Shown: positions 42,908 through 51,639, numbered from the stretch's first letter. The stretch is 64,000 nt of DNA from Butyrivibrio proteoclasticus P6B7 (GCF_000622085.1 NZ_JHWL01000003.1:268811-332810), one strand, 5' to 3'. Numbers and translations are program-made. The notes: generated by a model not told the origin, from the sequence alone.

Positions 42908-44134
42908 TTAGTTAGGTCTTGGTGATCCGCAGTTTGTGCAGAAGTTACCAGTATTTACGTTGCCGCATGAGCATGTCCAGCCTGCCTGAGGCTTCTTAGC
43001 GCCGCAGTTGGGGCAGAAGTTACCTGTGTTAACATTGCCGCATGAGCATCTCCATGAATCACCTGCTGGAGCCTGAGGCTGCATCTGTGGCTGCATCTGA
43101 GGCTGCATCTGAGGCTGCATCTGCTGTGCCTGAGCCTGCTGAGCAGCACCCATAGCATAGAGATTACCTGCATTAAGACCGCCCTGCTGAGCTGCCATGT
43201 TCATACCTGCAAATGCCATCATAGGGCCTGTGCTGGTATTCTTAGCTGCATCCTGCATAGCCTGTGCCTGAGCGCTGGCAATAGTAGCAGCTGCCATATT
43301 AGGATTTCTAAGAGCGCCAACTCTCTGGAGCTCCTTGATTGTCTTTTCGTCTTCTTCGTTAGCTGTAACTGAGCTTACGCCGAAGGTTGAGATCTTGATA
43401 CCGTAAACGTTTGTCCACTTGCTTGAAAGAACTTCGTTAAGAGCATCAGCGATTTCCATTGTGTGTCCTGGAAGTGAGCTGTAACGGATTCCCATCTCAG
43501 AAATCTTAGCAAATGCTGGCTGAAGAGCAGTTAAGAGCTCGCTCTTGAGCTGAGACTCGATCTGGCTTCTTCTGAACTCGCCATTAACATTTCCAACGAT
43601 ATTCTTATAGAAAAGAATAGGATCAACGATACGATAGCTGTATTCACCGTGACACTTGATGCTTACATCCATATCAAGTCCGATGTTAGTATCTACAACA
43701 CGGAATGGAACAGGGTTAACTGTGCCATACTTGTTGCCAAGAATTTCTTTTGTATTGATGAAGTAAACGCGCTGGTCCTTGGCAGCCTCTCCGCCAAATC
43801 CAAGACGCTTTCCGAATTCCTTAAAGCTTGCAACGATGTTCTCACCAAGGTCTCCGTAGAAGATTGAAGGCTCTGAAGAAACGTCATAAACAAATTCTCC
43901 TGCCTCTGCACAAATTTCTGTGATCTGACCCTGGTCAACAAGAACCATACATTGACCTTCATTAACTGCAATGATTGATCCGTTTGATATTATGTTCTCG
44001 GAACCCTTGCCGGCTTTTTTCTGTGCCTTTGTAAGAAGCACATCTGGTGTAAGAGATGGACAATAGAAATAGTCTCTCCACTGATCTGATAAAACACTTC
44101 CGCCAGCCATAAGCGCTGCTTTAATAAGTCCCAT
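42908..44134 (-). CDS. SPFH-domain protein with two C-terminal zinc ribbons (YdjI-like)
   Basis: 408 residues. The SPFH/virion-core-like domain covers ~20-290 (IIAVNEGQCMVLVDQGQITE, VDTNIGLDMDVSIKCHGEYS, KWTNVYGIKISTFGVSSVT). An Ala/Gln/Met-rich region with a 12-bp tandem repeat encodes repeated MQPQ. It ends with two near-identical zinc ribbons (CSCGNVNTGNFCPNCG and CSCGNVNTGNFCTNCG). First gene of the operon. In B. subtilis the equivalent module is linked to PspA and membrane stress; no pspA is in the window. Confidence 0.88.
   Translation of the reverse strand: MGLIKAALMAGGSVLSDQWRDYFYCPSLTPDVLLTKAQKKAGKGSENIISNGSIIAVNEGQCMVLVDQGQITEICAEAGEFVYDVSSEPSIFYGDLGENIVASFKEFGKRLGFGGEAAKDQRVYFINTKEILGNKYGTVNPVPFRVVDTNIGLDMDVSIKCHGEYSYRIVDPILFYKNIVGNVNGEFRRSQIESQLKSELLTALQPAFAKISEMGIRYSSLPGHTMEIADALNEVLSSKWTNVYGIKISTFGVSSVTANEEDEKTIKELQRVGALRNPNMAAATIASAQAQAMQDAAKNTSTGPMMAFAGMNMAAQQGGLNAGNLYAMGAAQQAQAQQMQPQMQPQMQPQMQPQAPAGDSWRCSCGNVNTGNFCPNCGAKKPQAGWTCSCGNVNTGNFCTNCGSPRPN
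43081..43123. repeat. 12-bp tandem repeat in the SPFH gene
   Basis: GCATCTGAGGCT-type units repeat about 3.5 times (one unit has a T for A). They encode the MQPQ repeats between the SPFH domain and the zinc ribbons. Copy number is likely to vary between strains by slippage. Confidence 0.85.
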
Positions 44135-44250
44135 AATTATCTCCTTTCATACTTGCCCCAAATATAATGTCCGAACTAGGTCCGGCTTCATCTATTTTCG
44201 CACAAATCACTAGAAAAGACTAGTATTTGAGACATAAACATTAAAATATG

Positions 44251-44266
44251 TGATATAACTGTATTA
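44251..44266 (+). promoter_or_regulatory. Extended -10 promoter, possibly leaderless transcript
   Basis: TGATATAAC (44251-44259) fits an extended -10 box (TGnTATAAT). The distance puts the transcript start at or next to the A of the ATG at 44266. There is no ribosome binding site before this ATG, unlike almost every other gene here. Confidence 0.45.
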
Positions 44267-45822
44267 TGGGTAAAGGAAAAATAGAGATAGTCGTTGAAAA
44301 TAGTGGGATTCAGCAGGTTCTAGAGGCCCCAAAGGGAAGGCTTTTAAAGGACCTTATTTCTGATGCCGGAATTAACTTCTCTTTCCCCTGTGCAGGGTCA
44401 GGTAGATGCGGCAAATGTATAGTTACTTACAAGAAGGGAGCCCCTGCCCCCAATTCCTTTGATGAGAGATTCCTGTCAAAAGAGGAATTATCTAAAGGAA
44501 AAAGGCTTCTCTGCAGGTCAATTGCCCTTGAAGACTGCGTTATTTCTTTTGACAACGAAGAATCTATGACTGTGGAGACCATCAGCGCTATCGCAGATGA
44601 CTATGACAGAACCTTTGATAAATATGGAATAGCCGTTGATATAGGTACCACCACCATTGCAGCAGCGCTGGTTGGGGCTTCTAATGGCGACGGAAATGTT
44701 CTTAAGACTGCTTCCTGCGTTAACCACCAGAGGAAGTACGGAAGCGATGTTATTGCAAGGATCGCTGCTTCCGAGGATGAGTCAGTTCTTTCTGATATGA
44801 AGAGTCTTGTCCGGGAAGACATAGCTCTTTTGGTAAAAGAGCTATTATCTGGTGAGGAAATTAGCCTAACCCAGATGGTGATAGCTGGTAATACCACTAT
44901 GATGGGGCTATTTAAGGGTGAGGATGTCACAGGCCTTGGTAAGTTCCCTTACGAAGCAGGGGATCTGTCATTAAAGCACTATAGATATTATGAATTCTTT
45001 GATGGTAAAGAGCTTGGAGATACTGATGTGGTGCTGATGCCTGGAATATCAGCCTTTGTTGGAAGTGATATTGTGTCTGGAATGTATGCATTGGATCTTG
45101 GCGATGAAGAGTCAGCTCTTTTTATAGATCTTGGAACAAACGGCGAGATGGCATTTTCTAGTGAAAGGGCATTAACAGTGGCTTCCACGGCAGCGGGCCC
45201 GGTATTTGAAGCAGGAGGCATAAGCTGCGGAACGGCCTCTATCCCAGGAGCAATCAGCCATGTGAAGATAGATGATACGGACTCCACCCCAGAGATAACC
45301 ACAATCGCAGATAAAAGAGCTATTGGAATTTGCGGAACGGGAGTGCTGGAAGCTGTCTCAGAGCTGGTAAGGTGCGGAATCGTCGATGAGACAGGACTCC
45401 TTAATGATAAATATTTTGATGAGGGGTATCCTCTTAGTGATGAGGGCGACGTTCGCATTTCCCAGGAGGACATCAGGAATGTTCAGGTTGCCAAGGCTGC
45501 GATTTATACAGGAATCAGCAAGATCCTGGATGGCAGGGAGCCATCTAAAGTGTTCATTTCAGGCGGCTTTGGAAGTGGCATAGATATCGAAAAAATTGAT
45601 AAGCTTAAGATATTCCCAGATGGCTTTAAGGGAAAGGCCAAGGCCACTGGCAACACATCCCTAAAGGGAGCGGTTAAATATATCATAAGAACTTCCGGTT
45701 CTATGGAAGCTCTTTTAACAGAAGAAAGGGTGCTGGAGCAAATGGTATCTGCGGCTAAAGAGCTGGTTCTTGCCAGGGAAGAAAACTTTAACGATAGCTT
45801 TGTGGATGCTATGAATTTTTGA
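44266..45822 (+). CDS. Ferredoxin/ASKHA corrinoid-activation (RACE)-type protein
   Basis: 518 residues. The N-terminal [2Fe-2S] domain has FPCAGSGRCGKCIV and RLLCRS as cluster ligands (residues ~42-90). A linker leads to a DUF4445 ASKHA domain: GIAVDIGTTTIAAAL, SALFIDLGTNGEMAF, ICGTGVLEAVSEL and VFISGGFGSG. Such proteins use ATP to reduce inactive Co(II) corrinoid proteins. No corrinoid protein or methyltransferase is nearby, so its partner must be elsewhere. The mRNA may be leaderless. Confidence 0.88.
   Translation: MGKGKIEIVVENSGIQQVLEAPKGRLLKDLISDAGINFSFPCAGSGRCGKCIVTYKKGAPAPNSFDERFLSKEELSKGKRLLCRSIALEDCVISFDNEESMTVETISAIADDYDRTFDKYGIAVDIGTTTIAAALVGASNGDGNVLKTASCVNHQRKYGSDVIARIAASEDESVLSDMKSLVREDIALLVKELLSGEEISLTQMVIAGNTTMMGLFKGEDVTGLGKFPYEAGDLSLKHYRYYEFFDGKELGDTDVVLMPGISAFVGSDIVSGMYALDLGDEESALFIDLGTNGEMAFSSERALTVASTAAGPVFEAGGISCGTASIPGAISHVKIDDTDSTPEITTIADKRAIGICGTGVLEAVSELVRCGIVDETGLLNDKYFDEGYPLSDEGDVRISQEDIRNVQVAKAAIYTGISKILDGREPSKVFISGGFGSGIDIEKIDKLKIFPDGFKGKAKATGNTSLKGAVKYIIRTSGSMEALLTEERVLEQMVSAAKELVLAREENFNDSFVDAMNF
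44821..44845. repeat. Perfect inverted pair of the AAAAGAGCT motif
   Basis: ATAGCTCTTTT at 44821-44831, a GGT spacer, and its exact complement AAAAGAGCTAT at 44835-44845, inside the RACE-type coding sequence. It would form a hairpin in DNA or RNA. Confidence 0.8.
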
Positions 45823-45862
45823 TAAACTATAAAATGATTTTTTCATATAGAAAGGGACTAAT

Positions 45863-46033
45863 ATGATTTGTGATACCTGTTCCAATTACGTGTATGACGA
45901 GGACTGGGAATGCTACACCTGCATGGTCAACATGGATGAAGATGATTATTACAGACTAATGTCTGGCGGCAATAAGGAATGCCCTTATTATTCAGATAAT
46001 GATGAATATAAGGTTGTAAGACATCAGATGTAA
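45863..46033 (+). CDS. DUF6472-family small cysteine-rich protein
   Basis: 56 residues starting MICDTCSNYVYDEDWECYTC, then VNMDEDDYYRLMSGG and ECPYYSDNDEYKVV. Two CxxC pairs at residues 3-6 and 17-20 plus a later Cys suggest metal binding. It matches the DUF6472 pattern common in Lachnospiraceae; its function is unknown. AAAGGG lies before the ATG. It sits 15 bp before the ABC ATPase gene and may be cotranscribed with it. Confidence 0.85.
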   Translation: MICDTCSNYVYDEDWECYTCMVNMDEDDYYRLMSGGNKECPYYSDNDEYKVVRHQM

Positions 46034-46048
46034 GGTTAAGGAGAGAGT

Positions 46049-47143
46049 ATGAAGATAGTATTGGAGCATCTTACCAAGAAGTTTCCTGGTATAAGCAAGA
46101 AGGACAAAAGCGAAGTAATCGCAGTTAATGATTTTAATTTTGAGATTCCGGATGGCAAGTTGATTGGCCTTTTGGGACCATCTGGTTGCGGAAAGAGTAC
46201 AGCTCTTAATCTTATCTGTGGCCTGGAAAAGCCTACTAATGGCCGCATTATCTTTGGTGACCTGGATGTGACAGGCCTTCCTCCTGAGAACAGGGGAGTG
46301 GGACTGGTGTTCCAGAACTATGCTCTTTATCCTCATTTAACTGTATATGACAATATTAAGTTCCCATTGGAGAACCTTAGAGGCAAGGATAAGCTTACTA
46401 AGGAACAGATGGATGCCAAGATTCAGGAAGTGGCTAAGCTTGTGCAGATTGAGAATCTTCTTGAGAGAAGACCAAGCGAGATGTCTGGTGGCCAGCAGCA
46501 GAGAGTTGCCATTGCAAGAGCTCTTGTTAAGAGACCACAGGTGCTTCTTCTTGATGAGCCTTTATCTAACCTGGATGCGAGACTTCGTCTTCAGACAAGA
46601 GAAGAGCTTAAGAGAATTCAGCAGGAGACAGGCATTACTACAGTGTTTGTAACTCACGACCAGGAAGAGGCCATGAGTATTTCTGACACTATCGTAGTTA
46701 TGAAGGATGGCGTTCTCCAGCAGATGGGAGAGCCTCAGTCTATCTATGATGAGCCAATTAATCTCTTTGTGGCAAGCTTCCTTGGAACACCTCAGATCAA
46801 TGTATTTGACGGCTATATCAAGGACGGCGGCGTTTATATTGGAGAAGCCAAGGTTCTTGATGCCAAGGGTCAGCCAGATGGCGATGTATCTGTGGCTATC
46901 AGACCTGAGGGCTTTGTTCTTGATTCCAACGGACCTCTTGAGTGCGAGTTTGTAACAAGAGAGGTTATGGGTAGAGATACCAGCTTTGTTGCAAAGCATG
47001 ATAAATTCAGAGGTGAGAAGCTCAGAGCCATTATTCCATCAGAGGAAATCTACGATGGTAAGGATGGCAAGGTTAGATTCTCCCTTAAACCTAGCAAAGT
47101 TCACATTTTCGATGGCAAGACTGATGAGAGGATTAAGCTATGA
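46049..47143 (+). CDS. Carbohydrate-type ABC transporter ATPase (MsmK/UgpC-like)
   Basis: 364 residues. Walker A GPSGCGKSTALN (~40-51), Q-loop LVFQNYALYPHLTV, ABC signature EMSGGQQQRVAIARAL, Walker B VLLLDEPLSNLD and H-loop VTHDQEEAM. The C-terminal TOBE-like regulatory domain (~240-364) is typical of sugar and glycerol-phosphate importers. First gene of a four-gene importer operon; it overlaps the permease by 4 bp. AAGGAG precedes the ATG. Confidence 0.94.
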   Translation: MKIVLEHLTKKFPGISKKDKSEVIAVNDFNFEIPDGKLIGLLGPSGCGKSTALNLICGLEKPTNGRIIFGDLDVTGLPPENRGVGLVFQNYALYPHLTVYDNIKFPLENLRGKDKLTKEQMDAKIQEVAKLVQIENLLERRPSEMSGGQQQRVAIARALVKRPQVLLLDEPLSNLDARLRLQTREELKRIQQETGITTVFVTHDQEEAMSISDTIVVMKDGVLQQMGEPQSIYDEPINLFVASFLGTPQINVFDGYIKDGGVYIGEAKVLDAKGQPDGDVSVAIRPEGFVLDSNGPLECEFVTREVMGRDTSFVAKHDKFRGEKLRAIIPSEEIYDGKDGKVRFSLKPSKVHIFDGKTDERIKL

Positions 47144-48030
47144 AAAAGAACCTGACCGCATGGCTGTGTCTTCTCCCAGCCATAATCTTTTTGGGGGTAT
47201 TCATGGTTTACCCTCTTGTAGATGTTCTTATTTACTCATTTGAAGAGGGGTACAACTTTGCATCCCAGACTTCTTTTGGTACCGGAACCTACAATTATTC
47301 CTATGTTCTTCATGATCCATATTTCATTCAGGCTCTTAAGAACACCTTTATTATCGTTATTATTACAGTTCCCCTTTCAACGGGAATTGCTCTTTTGATA
47401 TCTCTTTTGCTAAGTAACATCAAGGCGCTTAGAGATTTCTTTCAGACTGTTTATTTCCTTCCATATGTAACTAACACATTGGCGGTAGGACTGGTTTTCA
47501 TGATCCTCTTTAAAAAGACAGCCTATTCAGATGGTCTTGTGTCGCTCCTTATCCAGTTCTTTGGAGGACCTTCTGTGGACTTCATCGACGGACCTTACTG
47601 GGCCAAGATGTTCGTTATGTGTTTCTACACTATCTGGATCGTAATGCCCTTTAAGATTCTGATTCTTACCAGCGCTCTGGCATCGGTTAATCCTATGTAC
47701 TACAAAGCAGCCCTGGTTGACGCCACACCTAAGTGGAGGATCTTTTTCAAGATCACACTTCCTATGATCTCGCCTATGGTGTTCTATCTGGTGATCACTG
47801 GATTTATCGGCGCCTTCAAGGCCTACAGTGATGAGGTAGCTCTTTTTGGAACGGATCTTAATGCCGCCGGAATGAACACTATCGTAGGTTACGTCTACGA
47901 CATGCTCTATGGTAACAGCGGAGGATATCCTTCCTATGCATCAGCGGCAGCTCTGATACTGTTTGCTATCGTATTTACTATTACAACAATCAACCTGATG
48001 GTCAGCAAGAAGACTGTGTATTACCAGTGA
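47140..48030 (+). CDS. ABC sugar permease, MalF/UgpA type
   Basis: 296 residues with six membrane helices. The EAA loop is YYKAALVDATPKWRIFFKITLP (about 187-208), which contacts the ATPase. It starts inside the last codons of the ATPase gene (ATGA overlap), so the two are translationally coupled. Inner-membrane component of the importer. Confidence 0.93.
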   Translation: MKKNLTAWLCLLPAIIFLGVFMVYPLVDVLIYSFEEGYNFASQTSFGTGTYNYSYVLHDPYFIQALKNTFIIVIITVPLSTGIALLISLLLSNIKALRDFFQTVYFLPYVTNTLAVGLVFMILFKKTAYSDGLVSLLIQFFGGPSVDFIDGPYWAKMFVMCFYTIWIVMPFKILILTSALASVNPMYYKAALVDATPKWRIFFKITLPMISPMVFYLVITGFIGAFKAYSDEVALFGTDLNAAGMNTIVGYVYDMLYGNSGGYPSYASAAALILFAIVFTITTINLMVSKKTVYYQ

Positions 48031-48096
48031 AGCATGATTATGCCAAAAGAGCTATTTTATTGACGGATTAGTATTTAGAAAATACAGGTATAGAAG

Positions 48097-48969
48097 ATGA
48101 ACGAATTAGAAAACAAGAAAATTGAAGAAAAGGCCAGGACCAGCGAAAAGGTCAGAAAAGCAGTGATGTACTCCCTGCTTACTGTCTGGGCAATTTTAGT
48201 TCTTTTCCCATTCTACTGGATGATCCTGTCCTCCATAAAGAGCTATGGCTCCTACAACTCAGAGTATATTCCTAAGTTCTTTACCCTTAGTCCTACTCTT
48301 GAGAACTATGTCACTGCCTTTACCGCAGTGCCTCTTGCCAGATACTTTTTCAATACTCTGATTTTTACAGTGGTAACAACAGCTCTCATGATGATTGTGG
48401 TTATCCTGTCAGCTTTCGCCTTTGCAAGGCTCGATTTTAAGGGAAAAGATATAGTGTTTTCACTGTTCCTTTCACTGATGATGATACCTAATGAGCTTGT
48501 TATCATTACCAACTACGTTACCATCACCAATCTCAATATGCGTAACACCTTCATGGGACTGATTCTGCCAAGCGTTACGTCGGTTTTCTATATATATCTG
48601 TTAAAAGAGAATTTTGAGCAGATTCCGGAGAACCTGTACAAGGCTGCAAAGGTGGATGGAACCTCGGATTTCAGATATCTGTGGAAGGTAATGATTCCTA
48701 TATCAAAGCCTACACTTGTGACTATTACTATCCTTAAGGTTATTGAGTGCTGGAATTCCTATGTATGGCCAAGACTTATCACTGATGACCAGAACTATTT
48801 CCTTGTATCCAACGGTATTCAGGAGATAAGGGAGAACGGATTCGGAAGAGAGAATGTGCCAGCTATGATGGCAGCAGTTGTGGTTATTTCTGTGCCACTT
48901 GTTGTTCTGTTCCTGGTGTTTAGACATAAGATCATGGAAGGCGTTGCCAGGGGAGGTACAAAGGGTTAA
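48097..48969 (+). CDS. ABC sugar permease, MalG/UgpE type
   Basis: 290 residues with six membrane helices and the EAA loop NLYKAAKVDGTSDFRYLWKV (about 185-204). The N-terminus has a polar stretch before helix 1. It lies 66 bp after the first permease; that gap holds one copy of the AAAAGAGCTA motif at 48045. The stop shares its last base with the ATG of the binding-protein gene. Confidence 0.93.
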   Translation: MNELENKKIEEKARTSEKVRKAVMYSLLTVWAILVLFPFYWMILSSIKSYGSYNSEYIPKFFTLSPTLENYVTAFTAVPLARYFFNTLIFTVVTTALMMIVVILSAFAFARLDFKGKDIVFSLFLSLMMIPNELVIITNYVTITNLNMRNTFMGLILPSVTSVFYIYLLKENFEQIPENLYKAAKVDGTSDFRYLWKVMIPISKPTLVTITILKVIECWNSYVWPRLITDDQNYFLVSNGIQEIRENGFGRENVPAMMAAVVVISVPLVVLFLVFRHKIMEGVARGGTKG

Positions 48970-50567
48970 TGAAAAGATTTATTGCGCTTCTAACAGGAAC
49001 TGTTCTGGCTATGAGCCTTCTTACAGGGTGCCATGGCTCCAAGGCCTCCAAGGGCTTTGAAACCCCAGAGCAATTCGATGAATCAAAGAAAATAGAAATA
49101 AACTTCTGGGCCAAGAACGATACCAACGTTAATCAGACCAAGATATATCAGAAGGCAATCGAGGATTTCCAGAAGCTGTATCCTAATGTGACTGTCAACA
49201 TGAGACTCTACACTGATTATGGCAAGATCTATAACGATGTTATTACCAACATCTCAACAGATACAACGCCTAATGTCTGCATCACATATCCGGACCACAT
49301 TGCTACTTACCTGACTGGCGCAGACACAGTGGTTCCACTTGATGATCTTTTTACAGATGAAAAATACGGCCTTGGCGGAAGTGAGCTTAAATTCGATTCT
49401 CCTACAGTTGATGAGATCGTGCCTGAGTTCCTTAATGAGTGTAAGATTGGTGATAGCTTCTATGCGCTTCCTTACATGAGATCTACAGAGGCTTGCTATG
49501 TTAACAAGACTTATGTGGAGGCTCTTGGATATACGCTTCCTGAGACACTTACCTGGGACTTTGTCTGGGAGGTTTCCGAGGCAGCTATGGAGAAGAATGC
49601 TGATGGTACCTTTAAGATAAATGGTCAGAAGGTTTTGATTCCATTTATCTATAAGTCCACTGATAATATGATGATTCAGAGCCTTAAGCAGCTGGATGCG
49701 GATTATTCCACAGATGCTGGTGATATTCTTCTGTTTAATGAGGATACTAAGAAGGTTCTTATGGATGTGGCAACACACACTAAGTCCGGATGTTTTTCTA
49801 CATTTAAGATTTCAGGATATCCTGCCAATTTCTTAAATGCTGGCCAGTGTATATTTGCCATTGATTCAACAGCAGGTGCCACCTGGATGGGAAGTAAGGC
49901 GCCACTGGTTGATATTGCGGAGGATAAGATCGTGGATTTTGAGACAGAGGTTATGACTATTCCTCAGTATGATCCATCTAATCCTAAGATGATCTCTCAG
50001 GGCCCATCTGTTTGTGTGTTTAATAAGAAAGATTCTCAGGAAGTGCTGGCATCCTGGCTTTTTGCGCAATATCTTTTGACTAATGACGTTCAGATCGCTT
50101 ATTCAGAGACAGAAGGTTATGTGCCAGTAACCAAAAAGGCTCAGGAAAGTGCAGAGTATCAGGAATATCTTTCTCTTGAGGGAAGCGATGACAATGAGCA
50201 CTACGATATCAAGATAAAGGCATCAAAACTTTTGATGGCTAATACAGAGAATACCTTTGTAACTCCAGTATTTAACGGCTCCACATCTGTTCGAGATGCG
50301 GCAGGTCAGCTTATTGAGAATGTTACTAAGTCGGTTCTAAGGAAAAAGACTGTAGATGAAGCTTTTATAGATTCCATGTATCTGGATGTGAAATCTCTTT
50401 ATCACCTGGATCAGGGCGCTGCAGCTGGCGGATTGTCGGGAGGAAGAAAGGATCTTGGTAAGCTTCCCGGGGCGTCGGTAGCCCTTTTGACAATGCTGGT
50501 TCTTGCCTGGGTCATGATCGGAGCTTACTGGACGTATGATAAATACAAGGAAAATAAGCAAAAATAG
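48969..50567 (+). CDS. ABC solute-binding lipoprotein with C-terminal membrane helix
   Basis: 532 residues. The lipobox ends at Cys21 (SLLTGC). A cluster B sugar-type binding protein follows (INFWAKNDTNVNQTKIYQKA, DTTPNVCITYPDHIATYLTG, GQCIFAIDSTAGATWMG). It is longer than the usual ~430 residues: after a Gly-rich segment the protein ends with a hydrophobic helix (about 500-522, VALLTMLVLAWVMIGAYW) and a basic tail. So it may be anchored at both ends. Coupled to the permease by a one-base overlap. Ligand unknown, possibly glycerol-phosphate or an oligosaccharide. Confidence 0.9.
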   Translation: MKRFIALLTGTVLAMSLLTGCHGSKASKGFETPEQFDESKKIEINFWAKNDTNVNQTKIYQKAIEDFQKLYPNVTVNMRLYTDYGKIYNDVITNISTDTTPNVCITYPDHIATYLTGADTVVPLDDLFTDEKYGLGGSELKFDSPTVDEIVPEFLNECKIGDSFYALPYMRSTEACYVNKTYVEALGYTLPETLTWDFVWEVSEAAMEKNADGTFKINGQKVLIPFIYKSTDNMMIQSLKQLDADYSTDAGDILLFNEDTKKVLMDVATHTKSGCFSTFKISGYPANFLNAGQCIFAIDSTAGATWMGSKAPLVDIAEDKIVDFETEVMTIPQYDPSNPKMISQGPSVCVFNKKDSQEVLASWLFAQYLLTNDVQIAYSETEGYVPVTKKAQESAEYQEYLSLEGSDDNEHYDIKIKASKLLMANTENTFVTPVFNGSTSVRDAAGQLIENVTKSVLRKKTVDEAFIDSMYLDVKSLYHLDQGAAAGGLSGGRKDLGKLPGASVALLTMLVLAWVMIGAYWTYDKYKENKQK

Positions 50568-50641
50568 TTTGTATTATTTTTATAATTTAGTATAATTCAA
50601 TTGTTTGGTATTGATTATACTTTTATAGTAGGAGGGAAATT

Positions 50642-51418
50642 ATGAAAAAGACAGTTGCTATGATGTTAACACTTGGTCTTACACTTGCAGCAGTTGGATG
50701 CTCAGGCGCTAAGAACGAAGCACCAGTTGACGCAGTAAACGAAGAGGTTTCTGTTGCTGCAGAGGAGACTACTGCAGAGGCTACAGAAGAGGCTTCAACA
50801 GAAGAGGCTGAAGGCGGCGCTATGACATACGCTGAGTATGTTGCTGCTGAGCTCCAGAGCGAGGTTACAGTTGAGACTTACGTTCAGGCTAAGCAGAGCT
50901 GGTGGGAAGACAAGGCTACATTCTACACACAGAGCGAAGATGGTGCATACTTCATTTATGAGATGCCTTGCTCAGAGGAAGAGTACGAGAAGCTCACACC
51001 TGGAACAAAGATCAGAGTAACAGGCGTTAAGTCTGAGTGGTCTGGTGAGGTAGAAATCGTTGAGGCTACATACGAGATCCTTGATGATGCTACATTCGTT
51101 GCTGAGCCTGTTGATGTAACAGATCTCATCGGTAAGGACGAGCTCATCGATAAGCAGAATCAGCTTGTTAAGTTCACAGACATGACAGTTGATGCTGTTT
51201 CTTACAAGAACGACCAGCCTGGTGATGATATCTACGTTACACTTTCTAAGGACGGAACAACAGTTGAGTTCTGTCTTGAGTACTACTTAAATGGTAGCGA
51301 CGAAGAGTTCTACAACCTTGTTGGTGGACTTGAAGTTGGCGCAACAGTAGATGTTGAGGGATTCCTTTACTGGTATGAGGGACCAAACCCACACATCACA
51401 GCAGTTACAGTTAAATAA
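50642..51418 (+). CDS. Lipoprotein with OB-fold-like repeats
   Basis: 258 residues: signal peptide with Cys20 (AAVGC), a Glu/Thr/Ala-rich linker to ~60, then two beta-rich domains that resemble OB folds (EVTVETYVQAKQSWWEDKAT, TKIRVTGVKSEWSGEVEIVE; then LVKFTDMTVDAVSYK, GATVDVEGFLYWYEGPNPHI). Codon choice is very biased toward CTT, AAG, ACA and GTT, as in highly expressed genes of this window. No partner is evident. Followed by a strong terminator. Confidence 0.82.
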   Translation: MKKTVAMMLTLGLTLAAVGCSGAKNEAPVDAVNEEVSVAAEETTAEATEEASTEEAEGGAMTYAEYVAAELQSEVTVETYVQAKQSWWEDKATFYTQSEDGAYFIYEMPCSEEEYEKLTPGTKIRVTGVKSEWSGEVEIVEATYEILDDATFVAEPVDVTDLIGKDELIDKQNQLVKFTDMTVDAVSYKNDQPGDDIYVTLSKDGTTVEFCLEYYLNGSDEEFYNLVGGLEVGATVDVEGFLYWYEGPNPHITAVTVK

Positions 51419-51466
51419 TCTATCGAAATACTGATAAACACTGTATCAAGATAATGCTTACACTTT

Positions 51467-51502
51467 AAAAAGATTGTAGCTTGTGCTACAATCTTTTTTA
51501 TT
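51467..51502 (+). terminator. Strong intrinsic terminator after the OB-fold lipoprotein
   Basis: Perfect 14-bp stem AAAAAGATTGTAGC (51467-51480) with 51485-51498 and a 4-nt loop, followed by TATTTT. The last T's double as the 5' arm of the next hairpin. Confidence 0.9.
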
Positions 51503-51620
51503 TTATGGCTGCGCCATAAAATAAACGCTTCGCGAGAATGCGACTGGTGTGCAGGGGTATTTGCAAGCTAAAGCTTGCGCACACCAGCGCGCAAAGAGTC
51601 GCTACCGACTCTTTGATTTT
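51497..51620. repeat. Array of three further perfect stem-loops
   Basis: First: 13-bp arms 51497-51509 and 51513-51525 with TGC loop. Second: CTGGTGTGC (51544-51552) with 51579-51587, enclosing GCAAGCT/AGCTTGC with a 2-nt loop (51563-51578). Third: CAAAGAGTCG (51592-51601) with 51606-51615, loop CTAC, followed by ATTTT. This fills most of the gap before the lipoprotein at 51640. The third could end transcription. Confidence 0.75.
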
Positions 51621-51639
51621 AAACGAAAGAGGTGTAAGT

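Noticed and set aside
43081..43123. Short tandem units as a CRISPR array
   Set aside because: 12-bp units without spacers, in frame inside the SPFH gene; no cas genes in the window.
51538..51639. Extended N-terminus for the lipoprotein at 51640
   Set aside because: This part lies in the hairpin array and would bury the signal peptide; the ATG at 51640 has its own ribosome site.
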